A DNA stretch of 35,143 nt from Lachnospiraceae bacterium (lineage in GTDB: Bacteria; Bacillota; Clostridia; Lachnospirales; Lachnospiraceae), in the NCBI GenBank assembly GCA_017461775.1, contig JAFTXD010000121.1, forward strand, positions 1 through 35,143, read 5' to 3'. Below are positions 17,204 to 26,250 of the stretch, piece after piece. The notes under the pieces are model-generated. The model saw only the letters and a program-made list of their open reading frames with translations, searched no databases and was not told where the DNA came from. Numbering within the stretch: the first letter of the stretch is position 1; the number at the start of each line of letters is the position of its first letter. The position numbers and the translations under genes were made by a program.

Positions 17204-17947
17204 ATGAATAGAGAGCTTTTATTTGCACAGACCTTAGAGAAGGTGCGTGCCCTTGCCAAGGAGCAGGGCAACTGCATTACGGAAAGTCAGGTTCAGGAAG
17301 CCTTTGCAGAGCTGGATTTAAGCGGTGAGCAGCTGCAGCTGGTGTACGATTATCTGGTGAAGCATAAGGTGGGAATCAACCAGCCGGTGAATATGGATGA
17401 TTATCTCTCTGATGAGGAGCGTAATTATTTGCAGGATTATCTGGACGAGCTGGCACTTTTAGAGCCTTTGACTGAGGGAGAGAAGGAAGCAGTGACCATT
17501 TCTGCCATGGCAGGGGATGTGGACGCCCAGGCCAAGCTGATAGAGGTATTTCTGCCGGAGGTGGTGGAGATTGCCAAGATTTATACCGGAATGGGAGTCT
17601 TTTTAGAGGATCTTATTGGTGAGGGCAATGTGGCATTGACCATGGGCGTATCCATGGTAGGCTGCGCAGAGAAGCCGTCCGAGGCTCAGGGCATGCTGGC
17701 TAAGATGATCATGGATGCCATGGAGGAATATATCGCAGAAAATGTAGATGCGAAAAAAGCGGACCAGAAGGTGGCGGATAAGGTAAATAAGGTTATGGAA
17801 AAGGCCAAGGCATTATCCGAGGATTTACACCGCAAGGTGACCGTAGAGGAGCTGGCGGCGGAGACTTGCATGAGTGAAAAATACATCCGGGAGGCCATCC
17901 GTTTTTCCGGTAACCAGATTGAATATATGGAAGAGGAAAGCGAGTAG
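17204..17947 (+). CDS. sigma-70-derived protein lacking promoter-recognition regions
   Basis: A 247-residue cytoplasmic protein resembling the front of a primary sigma factor. Residues 10-60 (AKEQGNCITESQVQEAFAELDL...) look like RpoD region 1.1. Residues 75-150 resemble regions 1.2 to 2.2, including LLEPLTEGEKEAV, LIEVFLPEVVEIAKIYTGMG and LEDLIGEGNVALTMGV, the last being the core-polymerase-binding stretch. The aromatic -10-melting and recognition segment (regions 2.3-2.4) is replaced by an unrelated MVGCAEKPSEAQGML sequence. Residues 200-240 (RKVTVEELAAETCMSEKYIREAI) resemble region 3, and region 4 is missing. It might bind RNA polymerase without recognising promoters, but this is untested. 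AAGGAG lies before the ATG. The next gene starts 11 bases downstream. Confidence 0.65.
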   Translation: MNRELLFAQTLEKVRALAKEQGNCITESQVQEAFAELDLSGEQLQLVYDYLVKHKVGINQPVNMDDYLSDEERNYLQDYLDELALLEPLTEGEKEAVTISAMAGDVDAQAKLIEVFLPEVVEIAKIYTGMGVFLEDLIGEGNVALTMGVSMVGCAEKPSEAQGMLAKMIMDAMEEYIAENVDAKKADQKVADKVNKVMEKAKALSEDLHRKVTVEELAAETCMSEKYIREAIRFSGNQIEYMEEESE

Positions 17948-17958
17948 AAGGATTAAAA

Positions 17959-18369
17959 ATGAAGATACAGACCTATGAAGATTACAAATACGTGATGGTG
18001 GACACTTCCTTTATTTATCTGGGGGCAAAATATACCTATGGAGAGCTTTTGGAAAATGAGGATGTGGCCTTTAAGCTGCGTACTATTTTCGAGCGTTACA
18101 TAATGCCGGAGTTATCCGGTGATACTACACTGGAAGAGCACTTTCAGCACATGGAAAAGGATTTGGCTTATAAGACCTATAAGCAGCTGAAAATCAAACT
18201 GAAAATATCCAAACCGGTGATGCAAAAGAATATTTTCGGGAAGACTTCCAAGAAGTATATTTCGGAGAATGTACCGTTGGACAAATATTTGGAGATGAGG
18301 CAGGATGGGGAAATTCTGGTTCAGGAGGTTGTCTTTGGCAAGCTGGCATTAATGTCGTTTGCAGTATAA
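17959..18369 (+). CDS. small hypothetical protein, co-transcribed with the sigma-like gene
   Basis: A 136-residue protein with AGAAGGA before its ATG, 11 bases after the sigma-like gene and 24 bases before the metallopeptidase gene. It is mixed alpha/beta in composition, has no membrane segment or signal peptide, and is rich in lysine, tyrosine and glutamate. A visible feature is the central basic stretch KTYKQLKIKLKISKPVMQKN (about residues 74-93). I recognise no motif or family. The tight spacing suggests joint expression with its neighbours, but no function follows from that. Confidence 0.75.
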   Translation: MKIQTYEDYKYVMVDTSFIYLGAKYTYGELLENEDVAFKLRTIFERYIMPELSGDTTLEEHFQHMEKDLAYKTYKQLKIKLKISKPVMQKNIFGKTSKKYISENVPLDKYLEMRQDGEILVQEVVFGKLALMSFAV

Positions 18370-18393
18370 ATACAATAAAAGAGGGGTTTTGGT

Positions 18394-21312
18394 ATGAGTT
18401 TTAATAAGCATGATGCATATGAACTGCTGGAAAGAAGAGCGATGCCGGATATTAATTCGGAGGGGATTCTTTTAAAACATAAAAAAACGGGAGCCAGAGT
18501 GGCACTGGTGGAAAATGGGGACGAGAACAAGGTATTCTACGTGGGCTTTAGAACCCCGCCAAAAAATTCCACCGGTGTGGCACATATTCTGGAGCATTCG
18601 GTGCTTTGCGGCTCTAAGGAGTTTCCTATTAAGGACCCGTTCATTGAGCTGGCAAAGGGTTCCTTGAATACCTTTTTAAATGCCATGACTTTCCCGGATA
18701 AGACCGTGTATCCGGTAGCGAGCTGCAATGACAAGGATTTTAAGAACCTGATGCATGTATATCTGGATGCGGTATTTTATCCAAATATTTATTTGACGGA
18801 TAAGATTTTTAAGCAGGAGGGCTGGCATTACTCCATGGAAAGCCTTGAGGAGGAGCTGACCATCAATGGTGTGGTTTATAATGAGATGAAGGGAGCTTTT
18901 TCTTCCCCGGATGATGTGCTGGTAAGAGAGATTATGAATTCCCTTTACCCGGATACTCCCTATGGAACGGAGTCCGGTGGTGACCCGGCGGTGATCCCGG
19001 AGCTTTCCTACGAGGAGTTTCTGGATTTCCACAGAACCTATTATCATCCCTCCAATTCTTACATTTACCTTTATGGAAATATGGATATGGAAGAGCGGCT
19101 GGAGTTTTTAGACAAGCAGTATTTGTCTGCTTTCGAAGCAATTACCGTGGAAAGTGAAATCGCAAGTCAGAAGGCTTTTGAAGAGACAAGGCGTATTGTG
19201 AAACAGTTCCCCATCAGTGAGGAAGAGGATGAAGAAAATGCATGCTATTTATCCTTAAATATGTCAGTGGGAGACAATCTGGATAAGGACTTATATGTGG
19301 CTTTTCAAGTATTGGATTATGCTCTTTGTTCTGCACCGGGTGCACCCTTAAAGGAGGCACTGGTGAAGAAGGGAATCGGCGCCGATGTGTACAGTATGTA
19401 TGACAATGGTTTAAAACAGCCGGTATTCAGTATTATTGCAAAGGATGCGTCCCTCACCAGAGAGCAGGAGTTTTTGGGTATTATCCGTGAGGTTCTGACC
19501 GAGTTGGTAGAAAAGGGGATGGATAAAAAGGCACTTCTTGCCGGAATCAATTATTTTGAGTTCAAGTATCGTGAGGCAGACTTCGGCTCCTATCCTAAGG
19601 GACTGATTTATGGTCTGACAGCACTGGACAGCTGGCTCTATGATGACAAGGAGCCGTTTATGCATCTGGAGGAGAATGAGACCTATAAAAAGATGCGTCA
19701 GGCAGTGGAAGAGGGATATTTTGAGAAGCTTGTGCAGAAATATCTGCTGGACAATCCTCATAAATCCATTGTAATTCTGGAGCCGAGGAAGGGACTTACC
19801 GCAGAAAATGACCGGAAGCTGAAGGAGAAGCTGGCACAGTATAAAGACAGCCTGTCCCGGGAAGAGAAGCAGCGTATTGTGGAAGAAACCGCAGCCTTAG
19901 AGGAATATCAGGACAGTGAGGATACTCCGGAGAGTCTGGCGAAGATTCCCATGCTTACCAGAGAGGATATCGGAAAAAATGCCAAAGAGCTGGTGAATGA
20001 GGAACGCCGTATCGGTGATATCCCGGTTCTTTTCCATGATATGTTTACCGCAGGTATCGGTTATCTGCGCATGATGTTTAAGGTGGAGAATGTATCAGAG
20101 GAGCTGATAGGCTACATCAGTCTTTTAAAGGGTGTACTGGGAGAGCTGAATACAGAGAATTACAAATATGGTGATTTATTCAATGAAGTGAATATCAAGA
20201 CCGGTGGAATCGTACCTGTAAATAATGTGTATATCAACGTGGATGACCTAAATAAATACACATTGACCTTTGAAATGAAGGGGAAGGCGCTGTATGAGAA
20301 TATTCCGGTGATGGCAGAGCTGATGAGGGAGATGATTATGACTTCGGACATGACCGATGGCGTGCGCCTTCGGGAGATTCTGGCAGAAGGAAAGTCCCGT
20401 ATGCAGGCCCAGATGATAAGCAGTGGTCACAGTGTGGCTATGGGACGTGCACTCTCTTACGGAAGCGCATCTGCACAGCTTAGCGAAATCATGAATGGTA
20501 TTCCCTTCTATCGTCTGATTTGTCATTTGAATGATAATTTTGCACAGGAGCAGGAAAACATTACTGCCAAGCTACAGAAGCTGGCCAAGCTGATTTTCCG
20601 CAGGGAAAATCTGATGATAGACTTTGTGGGTACCAAGGAAGGCTACGCCCAGGTGGAAAAGGTGGCAGAGTCCTTTGCTAATTCTCTTTACACAGAGCCT
20701 GTGGAAGCGGAGCATTTTGTACCGACTTATGAGAAAAAGAATGAAGGCTTTATGACCTCCGGCCAGGTACAGTACGTGGCAAGGGGTGGTAATTTTAAAA
20801 AGAAGGGACTTCCCTACACCGGAGCACTCCGCATTTTAAAGGTACTGCTGGGCTATGATTACCTCTGGAACAATGTCCGTGTGAAAGGTGGCGCTTACGG
20901 TTGTATGTGCTCCTTCGGAAAGGGTGGGGACGGCGGTTTTGTATCCTATCGTGACCCCAACCTGAAAAAGACAGTGGAGGTATTTGAAGGCGCAGCCAAG
21001 GCTATTGCAGAGGTGAAGCTGGATGAAAGAACCATGACCCAGTATTTAATCGGTGCCATCAGCGATCTGGATGTACCCATGAACCCTCAGGGCTATGGTC
21101 TGTTCTCTTTAAGCGCCTATATGACCGGTATTACTCAGGAAATGCTGCAGAAGGAGCGTGATGAGATGCTTTCTGCTACCTGTGAGGATATCAGAGGTCT
21201 GTCTAAGTACGTGGAAGCCATGATGAGCGATGAGTATTTCTGTACCGTAGGTAATGCAGAGAAAATTAAAGAGGCATCCGATTTATTCATGAATGTGGAA
21301 AATCTGCTATAA
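18394..21312 (+). CDS. M16C-family zinc metallopeptidase (PreP/Cym1-like)
   Basis: A 972-residue two-halved insulinase-family protease. The inverted zinc site HILEH is at residues 64-68, in the conserved context TGVAHILEHSVLCGS, followed by FPIKDPFIELAKGSLNTFLNAMTFPDKTVYPVAS, which is diagnostic of the presequence-protease subgroup. The distal zinc ligand Glu is expected in NGVVYNEMKGAFSSP (about residues 148-162). The second, non-catalytic half contains RGGNFKKKGLPYTGALRILKVLLGYDYLWNNVRVKGGAYG, the usual substrate-contact region. There is no signal peptide, so it probably degrades peptides in the cytoplasm. The length matches the family (about 970). It is the last gene of the unit that starts with the sigma-like gene, or possibly with the rhomboid-like gene. 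Confidence 0.93.
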   Translation: MSFNKHDAYELLERRAMPDINSEGILLKHKKTGARVALVENGDENKVFYVGFRTPPKNSTGVAHILEHSVLCGSKEFPIKDPFIELAKGSLNTFLNAMTFPDKTVYPVASCNDKDFKNLMHVYLDAVFYPNIYLTDKIFKQEGWHYSMESLEEELTINGVVYNEMKGAFSSPDDVLVREIMNSLYPDTPYGTESGGDPAVIPELSYEEFLDFHRTYYHPSNSYIYLYGNMDMEERLEFLDKQYLSAFEAITVESEIASQKAFEETRRIVKQFPISEEEDEENACYLSLNMSVGDNLDKDLYVAFQVLDYALCSAPGAPLKEALVKKGIGADVYSMYDNGLKQPVFSIIAKDASLTREQEFLGIIREVLTELVEKGMDKKALLAGINYFEFKYREADFGSYPKGLIYGLTALDSWLYDDKEPFMHLEENETYKKMRQAVEEGYFEKLVQKYLLDNPHKSIVILEPRKGLTAENDRKLKEKLAQYKDSLSREEKQRIVEETAALEEYQDSEDTPESLAKIPMLTREDIGKNAKELVNEERRIGDIPVLFHDMFTAGIGYLRMMFKVENVSEELIGYISLLKGVLGELNTENYKYGDLFNEVNIKTGGIVPVNNVYINVDDLNKYTLTFEMKGKALYENIPVMAELMREMIMTSDMTDGVRLREILAEGKSRMQAQMISSGHSVAMGRALSYGSASAQLSEIMNGIPFYRLICHLNDNFAQEQENITAKLQKLAKLIFRRENLMIDFVGTKEGYAQVEKVAESFANSLYTEPVEAEHFVPTYEKKNEGFMTSGQVQYVARGGNFKKKGLPYTGALRILKVLLGYDYLWNNVRVKGGAYGCMCSFGKGGDGGFVSYRDPNLKKTVEVFEGAAKAIAEVKLDERTMTQYLIGAISDLDVPMNPQGYGLFSLSAYMTGITQEMLQKERDEMLSATCEDIRGLSKYVEAMMSDEYFCTVGNAEKIKEASDLFMNVENLL

Positions 21313-21404
21313 ATTTGAAGAAAATGTCAGAGTGGTGTAATACGGGCCTTTATAATGCGACTTAAAAGGTACAAAGGTATAAACCTATATAAGGAGGGTT
21401 CATT

Positions 21405-22382
21405 ATGAAGAAGAAAATCAAATTATTAGTGTTATCAATGGTACTGGCGCTGGGATTATCTGCCTGCGGTGGGTCAGCGGCGACGGATTCTGCTTGGAAT
21501 GAGTCAAAGGCAGAGATGTCCACATCCGCTGCCGCCCCGGAGACGATGTATGATTCCGAGATGGGATTTTCGGACGGAACTTCCATGGAGGTGACGGAGG
21601 AGGCCAGCGGCAGCCAGACCACCGCCTTGACGGACCGGAAGCTGATTAAGACCGTGGACATGTCCGTGGAGACCAAGGAGTACGATAATCTTCTGGCAGC
21701 TGTGGAAAATAAAGTGAAGTCACTGGGCGGTTATATCGAGAATATGGAGACCTACAACGGCAGTGCCTACAGCAGCTATAGAAGCAGCCGCAATGCCAAT
21801 ATGACCTTACGTATTCCTCAGGAAAGTCTGGATGCTTTCCTGGAGGAAATCTCCGCGATCAGTAATGTGGTGAGACATTCTGAAAATGTGGATGATGTGA
21901 CTCTGCAGTATGTGGATTTGTCCAGCCACAAGGAAGTGCTTCTGGCGGAACAGGAAAGATTACTTGAGTTGATTGAACAGGCAGATACCATTGAGGATAT
22001 CATTACCCTGGAGAACAGACTTTCCGATATCCGCTATCAGATTGAGAGCATGGAATCCCAGCTTCGGACCTATGATAATAAGGTAACCTACAGCACGGTA
22101 TATTTGTACATAGATGAGGTGAAGGAGTTGACTCCTGTGAAGGAAGAGACCGTATGGGAGCGTATCACCGGCGGATTTGCAGAGAGTATTGACGATATCG
22201 TATATGATATTACGGAAGCCTTTATCTGGTTTGTAGTAAATATTCCATACTTGCTTATTTGGGCTGTAGTGATTATAGTAGTGGTACTGGTTTTGAAAAA
22301 AATCAAGAAAAGAACCATTCGCATGAAAAAGCAGGAAGCTGCTTTGACAAAAGAAAATGAGGGACAGGGAAAGAATGAGTAA
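21405..22382 (+). CDS. DUF4349 lipoprotein with C-terminal membrane anchor
   Basis: A 325-residue exported protein. The N-terminus is a lipoprotein signal with the lipobox LSAC (Cys21), followed by a low-complexity Ser/Ala/Glu-rich linker to about residue 75. The DUF4349 core (RKLIKTVDMSVETKEYDNLLAAVENKVKSLGGYIE...) has the family patterns MTLRIPQESLDAFLEEI and YVDLSSHKEVLLAEQERLLELI, with a predicted coiled coil around residues 165-225. A hydrophobic helix (about 273-300) and a basic tail follow. The protein is therefore lipid-anchored at one end and membrane-spanning at the other. The family function is unknown. AAGGAGGG precedes the ATG. The coding region overlaps the start of era by 8 bases. 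Confidence 0.87.
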   Translation: MKKKIKLLVLSMVLALGLSACGGSAATDSAWNESKAEMSTSAAAPETMYDSEMGFSDGTSMEVTEEASGSQTTALTDRKLIKTVDMSVETKEYDNLLAAVENKVKSLGGYIENMETYNGSAYSSYRSSRNANMTLRIPQESLDAFLEEISAISNVVRHSENVDDVTLQYVDLSSHKEVLLAEQERLLELIEQADTIEDIITLENRLSDIRYQIESMESQLRTYDNKVTYSTVYLYIDEVKELTPVKEETVWERITGGFAESIDDIVYDITEAFIWFVVNIPYLLIWAVVIIVVVLVLKKIKKRTIRMKKQEAALTKENEGQGKNE

Positions 22383-23286
22383 TGACAAAAGCTTTAAATC
22401 GGGTTTTGTAACTCTGATTGGACGGCCTAATGTAGGGAAGTCCACACTTATGAACAAGTTAATCGGGCAGAAGATAGCCATCACCAGCAAAAAGCCCCAG
22501 ACCACCAGAAATCGTATCCAGACCGTCTATACTTCTGAGGAAGGGCAGATTGTGTTTGTGGATACTCCGGGTATTCACAAGGCAAAGAATAAACTGGGCA
22601 GCTACATGGTTGGTGTGGCGGAGAGGACTCTTTCCGAGGTGGATGTAATTTTGTGGCTGGTAGAGCCCACCACCTACATCGGCGCAGGAGAGCAGCACAT
22701 TATTGAGCAGCTGAAAAAGACGAAGATACCGGTGATTTTGGTAATCAATAAGACCGACACCGTGAAAAAGGAAGAGATTCTGGCGTTTATCGATGCCTAC
22801 AGAACCCAGCTGGATTTTGCGGAAATCGTACCGGTATCTGCTTTAAAGGGAGATAATACGGACGTCCTGATTTCCTGTATTATGAAATATCTTCCCTATG
22901 GAGATGCTTTCTACGACGAGGACACTATCACCGACCAGCCCATTCGCCAGATTGTGGCAGAGCTGATTCGTGAGAAGGCACTCAGACTCCTTGAGGAGGA
23001 GATTCCTCATGGGATTGCAGTAAGCATTGACAGTATGAAATATCGGGGACATATCTGCGATATCGACGCTACCATTGTATGTGAGAGGGATTCCCACAAG
23101 GGAATTATCATTGGTAAGGGTGGCAGCATGTTAAAGAAGATTGGCTCCAAGGCCAGACCCGAAATCGAGGATTTAATCGAATGCCAGGCCAACCTGCAGC
23201 TGTGGGTAAAGGTGAAAAAAGACTGGCGCGACAGCGATTTTCTCATGAAGAATTTCGGATATAATCCCAGCGATATTCGCGAATAG
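22375..23286 (+). CDS. era: GTPase Era
   Basis: A 303-residue GTPase that binds 16S rRNA near its 3' end and assists maturation of the 30S ribosomal subunit. The G domain shows G1 GRPNVGKST (16-24), effector region TTRNRIQ, G3 DTPGIH, G4 NKTD (125-128) and G5 SALKGDN. The C-terminal KH domain carries the VERDSHKGIIIGKGGSMLKKIG-type GxxG loop. The length matches the family. I chose the ATG at 22375, which overlaps the lipoprotein stop codon and gives the usual short N-terminus (SNDKSFKSGFVTLIG); an upstream in-frame start at 22357 would add six residues inside the lipoprotein gene. The coupling to an exported lipoprotein gene is unusual but probably reflects expression only. Confidence 0.96.
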   Translation: MSNDKSFKSGFVTLIGRPNVGKSTLMNKLIGQKIAITSKKPQTTRNRIQTVYTSEEGQIVFVDTPGIHKAKNKLGSYMVGVAERTLSEVDVILWLVEPTTYIGAGEQHIIEQLKKTKIPVILVINKTDTVKKEEILAFIDAYRTQLDFAEIVPVSALKGDNTDVLISCIMKYLPYGDAFYDEDTITDQPIRQIVAELIREKALRLLEEEIPHGIAVSIDSMKYRGHICDIDATIVCERDSHKGIIIGKGGSMLKKIGSKARPEIEDLIECQANLQLWVKVKKDWRDSDFLMKNFGYNPSDIRE

Positions 23287-23342
23287 TTTTCATCCAAATT
23301 GTTAACCCTATTACCAGACGTAAGGAAAAGGGGGCGCAGGAA

Positions 23343-23507
23343 ATGGAGACTTTGGATAATTCGCGTTTTGACGATTGGAAGCGGTTTGAAAGTTCCGGGC
23401 GGGTAGATGATTACCTAAGATATGCAGGGTGCGCAGCGCAGGGAGAACCAGATGCAGGAATTTGTAATAGTAACGGGAATTATACTCAAGCAGACGCCTG
23501 TGGGTGA
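23343..23507 (+). CDS. YqzL-like small protein between era and recO
   Basis: A 54-residue open frame beginning METLDNSRFDDWKRFESSGRVDDYLRYAG. The pattern of Trp, Phe, SG, hydrophobic residue, DYLxY resembles YqzL, a small protein encoded at the same place between era and recO in Bacillus. The last 18 or so codons overlap the start of recO in another frame, so the conserved part is roughly residues 8-29 and the tail is probably incidental. A purine-rich stretch (AGGA close to the ATG and GGGGG further up) may serve as ribosome binding site. Function unknown. Confidence 0.6.
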   Translation: METLDNSRFDDWKRFESSGRVDDYLRYAGCAAQGEPDAGICNSNGNYTQADACG

Positions 23508-24102
23508 GTACGACAGGCGGATCTGCCTTTTAACCAAGGAGCGGGGGAAGATATCGGCTTTTGTCCGGGGGTCAAGGAAGCCCGGCAGCAGATTATCTTC
23601 CGCGACCAATCCTTTCTCCTTCGGCAGCTTTAAGCTGTATGAGGGAAAGAACTCATATAATGTGGCGGAGGTGGACATTCAGAATTATTTTGAACCCCTT
23701 CGCCTGGATTATGAGGGAGCTTATTATGGGATGTACTTCTGTGAAATTGCGGACTATTATACCAGAGAGAACAATGATGAGCGGGAGATGTTAAAGCTCC
23801 TCTATCAGTCTCTGCGGGCGCTTTGTGCGGAGAATATCCCTAATCCACTGATTCAGAGTGTATTTGAAATTAAGAGCATTGTGGTAAATGGGGAATTCCC
23901 AGGGATTCCCACCTCCTGGACTTTGGAAGAATCTACCACGTATGCTCTTTCCTACATAGTGGAAAGTTCCGTGGAAAAGTTGTATACTTTTAAGGTAAGC
24001 GACCGGGTTTTAGAAGAACTTGGGCGCGCAGCAGCTTATTATCGGGACAAATATATGGATAAAGAATTTAAAAGTCTGGAAATATTGCAAACTCTAGGTT
24101 GA
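23452..24102 (+). CDS. recO: DNA repair protein RecO (short, without zinc finger)
   Basis: A 216-residue protein that would help load RecA with RecR during recombinational repair. The N-terminal OB-fold is clear: FVIVTGIILKQTPVGEYDRRICLLTKERGKISAFVRGSRKPGS. It is followed by helical segments (FCEIADYYTREN..., LLYQSLRAL). The C-terminal zinc finger with paired cysteines found in many RecO proteins is not present here, which explains the shorter length compared with the usual 240-260 residues. I chose ATG 23452, with GGGAG six bases upstream; an in-frame ATG at 23422 has a poorer site. The start overlaps the small YqzL-like frame. Position after era supports the call. Confidence 0.88.
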   Translation: MQEFVIVTGIILKQTPVGEYDRRICLLTKERGKISAFVRGSRKPGSRLSSATNPFSFGSFKLYEGKNSYNVAEVDIQNYFEPLRLDYEGAYYGMYFCEIADYYTRENNDEREMLKLLYQSLRALCAENIPNPLIQSVFEIKSIVVNGEFPGIPTSWTLEESTTYALSYIVESSVEKLYTFKVSDRVLEELGRAAAYYRDKYMDKEFKSLEILQTLG

Positions 24103-24127
24103 AAATCCGTTTTGTTTCCTATATAAT
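24099..24127 (+). promoter_or_regulatory. promoter of the second lipoprotein gene, overlapping the recO stop
   Basis: TTGAAA (24099-24104), a 17-base spacer, and a perfect TATAAT (24122-24127). The -35 box includes the recO stop codon. The downstream gene starts 38 bases after the -10 box. Confidence 0.7.
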
Positions 24128-24164
24128 ATTTCAATCAGTAATTTTAGAGAGGAAGAGGAGTTCT

Positions 24165-24761
24165 ATGAAAAAAGAATACTTGGGCAAAAGAAAAAAAGCC
24201 GGTCTTTTACTTGCCTCCATGACTCTCTTGGTCCTTACCTTTACCGGGTGTCAGGCAGAAGAAGCAGAAGAGTTGCCCATTACCGGGAATGCCGTGGTAG
24301 TCACCCAGGAGGGAAAGCTGATTTCCTATCTGGTGGATTCCTTTGATAAGGATTACTATGATGCCCAGGAGCTTGCCGCCATGGCCATGACAGAGGCGGA
24401 GAAGTTCAGTGAGGAAATGAACTTTTCTACGGAGCCAGAGCTGGTGATTTCCGGAGCTGAGGTTTGGCCGGACAGTAAGCAGGTGGCACTGATTATGGAG
24501 TTTGCCAATGCCAAGAGCTATGCGGCATATTACAACGTAGACGCTTTTTACGGTACGGTAGCCGAAGCTATGGGCGCCGGGTGGGCCCTATCGGGGAGAC
24601 TTACAGACACGAAGAAAGAAGTGGTTCTCAGTGATGAGAAGCTAATGGACTATGGCGAGAAGATGATATTTATCTGCAGTCATGAGGTAGATATCCGTGT
24701 GCCGGGGAAAATTTTAGCAGAAGGTGAATACACCGGGCTTAAATATATTATGATGAAATAA
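24165..24761 (+). CDS. small lipoprotein of unknown function
   Basis: A 198-residue exported protein with a basic start ([12 protein letters not shown]), a hydrophobic stretch and a lipoprotein cleavage site ending TFTGC (Cys29), so it should be anchored on the outer face of the membrane. The mature part has a mixed alpha/beta pattern ([34 protein letters not shown]...) and no motif I recognise. GAGGAAGAGGAG precedes the ATG. An upstream in-frame TTG at 24099 would add 22 residues lying within its promoter and is rejected. The gene lies 17 bases before glyQS and shares a transcript with it unless glyQS has its own promoter. Confidence 0.8.
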   Translation: MKKEYLGKRKKAGLLLASMTLLVLTFTGCQAEEAEELPITGNAVVVTQEGKLISYLVDSFDKDYYDAQELAAMAMTEAEKFSEEMNFSTEPELVISGAEVWPDSKQVALIMEFANAKSYAAYYNVDAFYGTVAEAMGAGWALSGRLTDTKKEVVLSDEKLMDYGEKMIFICSHEVDIRVPGKILAEGEYTGLKYIMMK

Positions 24762-24778
24762 AGTTTAGGAGAATGATT

Positions 24779-26167
24779 ATGGAAAAGACAATGGATAAAA
24801 TTATTGCACTGGCAAAAGCAAGAGGATTCGTATATCCGGGTTCCGAGATCTATGGTGGTCTGGCAAATACCTGGGATTATGGTAATCTTGGTGTAGAACT
24901 TAAGAATAACGTAAAGAAGGCATGGTGGCAGAAGTTCGTACAGGAGAATCCTTACAACGTAGGTGTGGACTGTGCGATTTTAATGAACCCTCAGACCTGG
25001 GTGGCTTCCGGACATCTGGGCGGCTTCTCCGATCCTTTGATGGACTGTAAGGAATGTAAGGAAAGATTCCGTGCAGATAAGTTAATCGAGGATTATTGTG
25101 CGGAGAACGGCATCACCTTAACGGAGAGCGTGGATGCATGGACTCAGGAGCAGATGAAGGAATTTGTAGAAGAGAAGAATATTCCTTGTCCCAGCTGTGG
25201 AAAGCACAACTTTACCGATATCAGACAGTTTAACTTAATGTTCAAGACCTTCCAGGGTGTAACCGAGGATGCGAAGAACACTATTTACTTAAGACCGGAA
25301 ACTGCACAGGGTATCTTTGTAAACTTTAAGAATGTACAGAGAACCTCCCGTAAGAAAATTCCTTTCGGTATCGGACAGATTGGTAAGTCCTTCCGTAACG
25401 AGATTTCTCCGGGTAACTTCACTTTCCGTACCAGAGAGTTTGAGCAGATGGAATTAGAGTTCTTCTGCGAGCCGGGTACCGATATGGAATGGTTCCAGTA
25501 CTGGAGAGCATTCTGCCGTGACTGGTTACTTTCTCTTGGTATCAAGGAGGATGAGATGCGTCTTCGTGACCACTCTCCGGAGGAGCTTTGCTTCTACTCT
25601 AAGGGAACTACCGATATTGAGTTCTTATTCCCATTCGGTTGGGGCGAGCTTTGGGGTATTGCAGACAGAACCGATTATGACTTAACACAGCATCAGAACG
25701 TATCCGGTGAGGATATGAGTTACTTTGATGATGAGAAGAAGGAGAAGTACGTACCTTACGTTGTAGAGCCTTCTTTAGGTGCTGACCGTGTGGTTTTAGC
25801 TTTCCTTTGTGCAGCATACGACGAGGAAGAAATCGGCGAAGGTGATGTACGTACCGTACTTCATTTCCATCCGGCACTGGCACCGGTAAAGATTGGTGTA
25901 TTACCTTTATCTAAGAAGTTAAATGAGGGCGCAGAGAAGGTATTTGCGACTCTTTCCAAGAAATACAACTGTGAATTTGATGACAGAGGAAATATCGGTA
26001 AGAGATATCGTCGTCAGGACGAAATTGGTACACCGTTCTGTATTACATACGACTTCGAGTCAGAGACAGACAATATGGTTACCGTTCGTTTCCGTGATAC
26101 CATGGAGCAGGAGCGTGTTGCAATTGCTGACCTTGAAGCTTATTTTGCAGATAAGTTCACGTTTTAA
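24779..26167 (+). CDS. glyQS: glycyl-tRNA synthetase, single-chain class II type
   Basis: A 462-residue cytoplasmic enzyme that charges tRNA-Gly with glycine. It is the homodimeric (eukaryote-like) form: it starts [40 protein letters not shown], has a CPSCGKHNF element, motif 2 [29 protein letters not shown], and motif 3 [13 protein letters not shown]. The C-terminal anticodon-binding domain carries [33 protein letters not shown]. The length is standard for the bacterial form. The ATG at 24779 is seven bases after AGGAGA; the ATG at 24773 abuts the site and is less likely. Codon choice is more restricted than in neighbouring genes, as usual for a highly expressed gene. Confidence 0.96.
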   Translation: MEKTMDKIIALAKARGFVYPGSEIYGGLANTWDYGNLGVELKNNVKKAWWQKFVQENPYNVGVDCAILMNPQTWVASGHLGGFSDPLMDCKECKERFRADKLIEDYCAENGITLTESVDAWTQEQMKEFVEEKNIPCPSCGKHNFTDIRQFNLMFKTFQGVTEDAKNTIYLRPETAQGIFVNFKNVQRTSRKKIPFGIGQIGKSFRNEISPGNFTFRTREFEQMELEFFCEPGTDMEWFQYWRAFCRDWLLSLGIKEDEMRLRDHSPEELCFYSKGTTDIEFLFPFGWGELWGIADRTDYDLTQHQNVSGEDMSYFDDEKKEKYVPYVVEPSLGADRVVLAFLCAAYDEEEIGEGDVRTVLHFHPALAPVKIGVLPLSKKLNEGAEKVFATLSKKYNCEFDDRGNIGKRYRRQDEIGTPFCITYDFESETDNMVTVRFRDTMEQERVAIADLEAYFADKFTF

Positions 26168-26181
26168 GAATTAGAATTAAC

Positions 26182-26216
26182 AGGCTGCCATGCTTTCAAA
26201 GTATGACAGCCTCTTT
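26182..26216 (+). terminator. terminator after glyQS
   Basis: AGGCTG (26182-26187) pairs with CAGCCT (26207-26212), and CATGCTTT with AAAGTATG continues the stem after one mismatch. A T-rich tail follows. Confidence 0.65.
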
Positions 26217-26250
26217 GCTTTGTTGTGGCAAAGATATATGGGGAGAAGAT

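Noticed and set aside
22357..22374. Earlier in-frame start for era
   Set aside because: The extra residues MRDRER have no family counterpart, and the ATG at 22375 gives the normal Era N-terminus.
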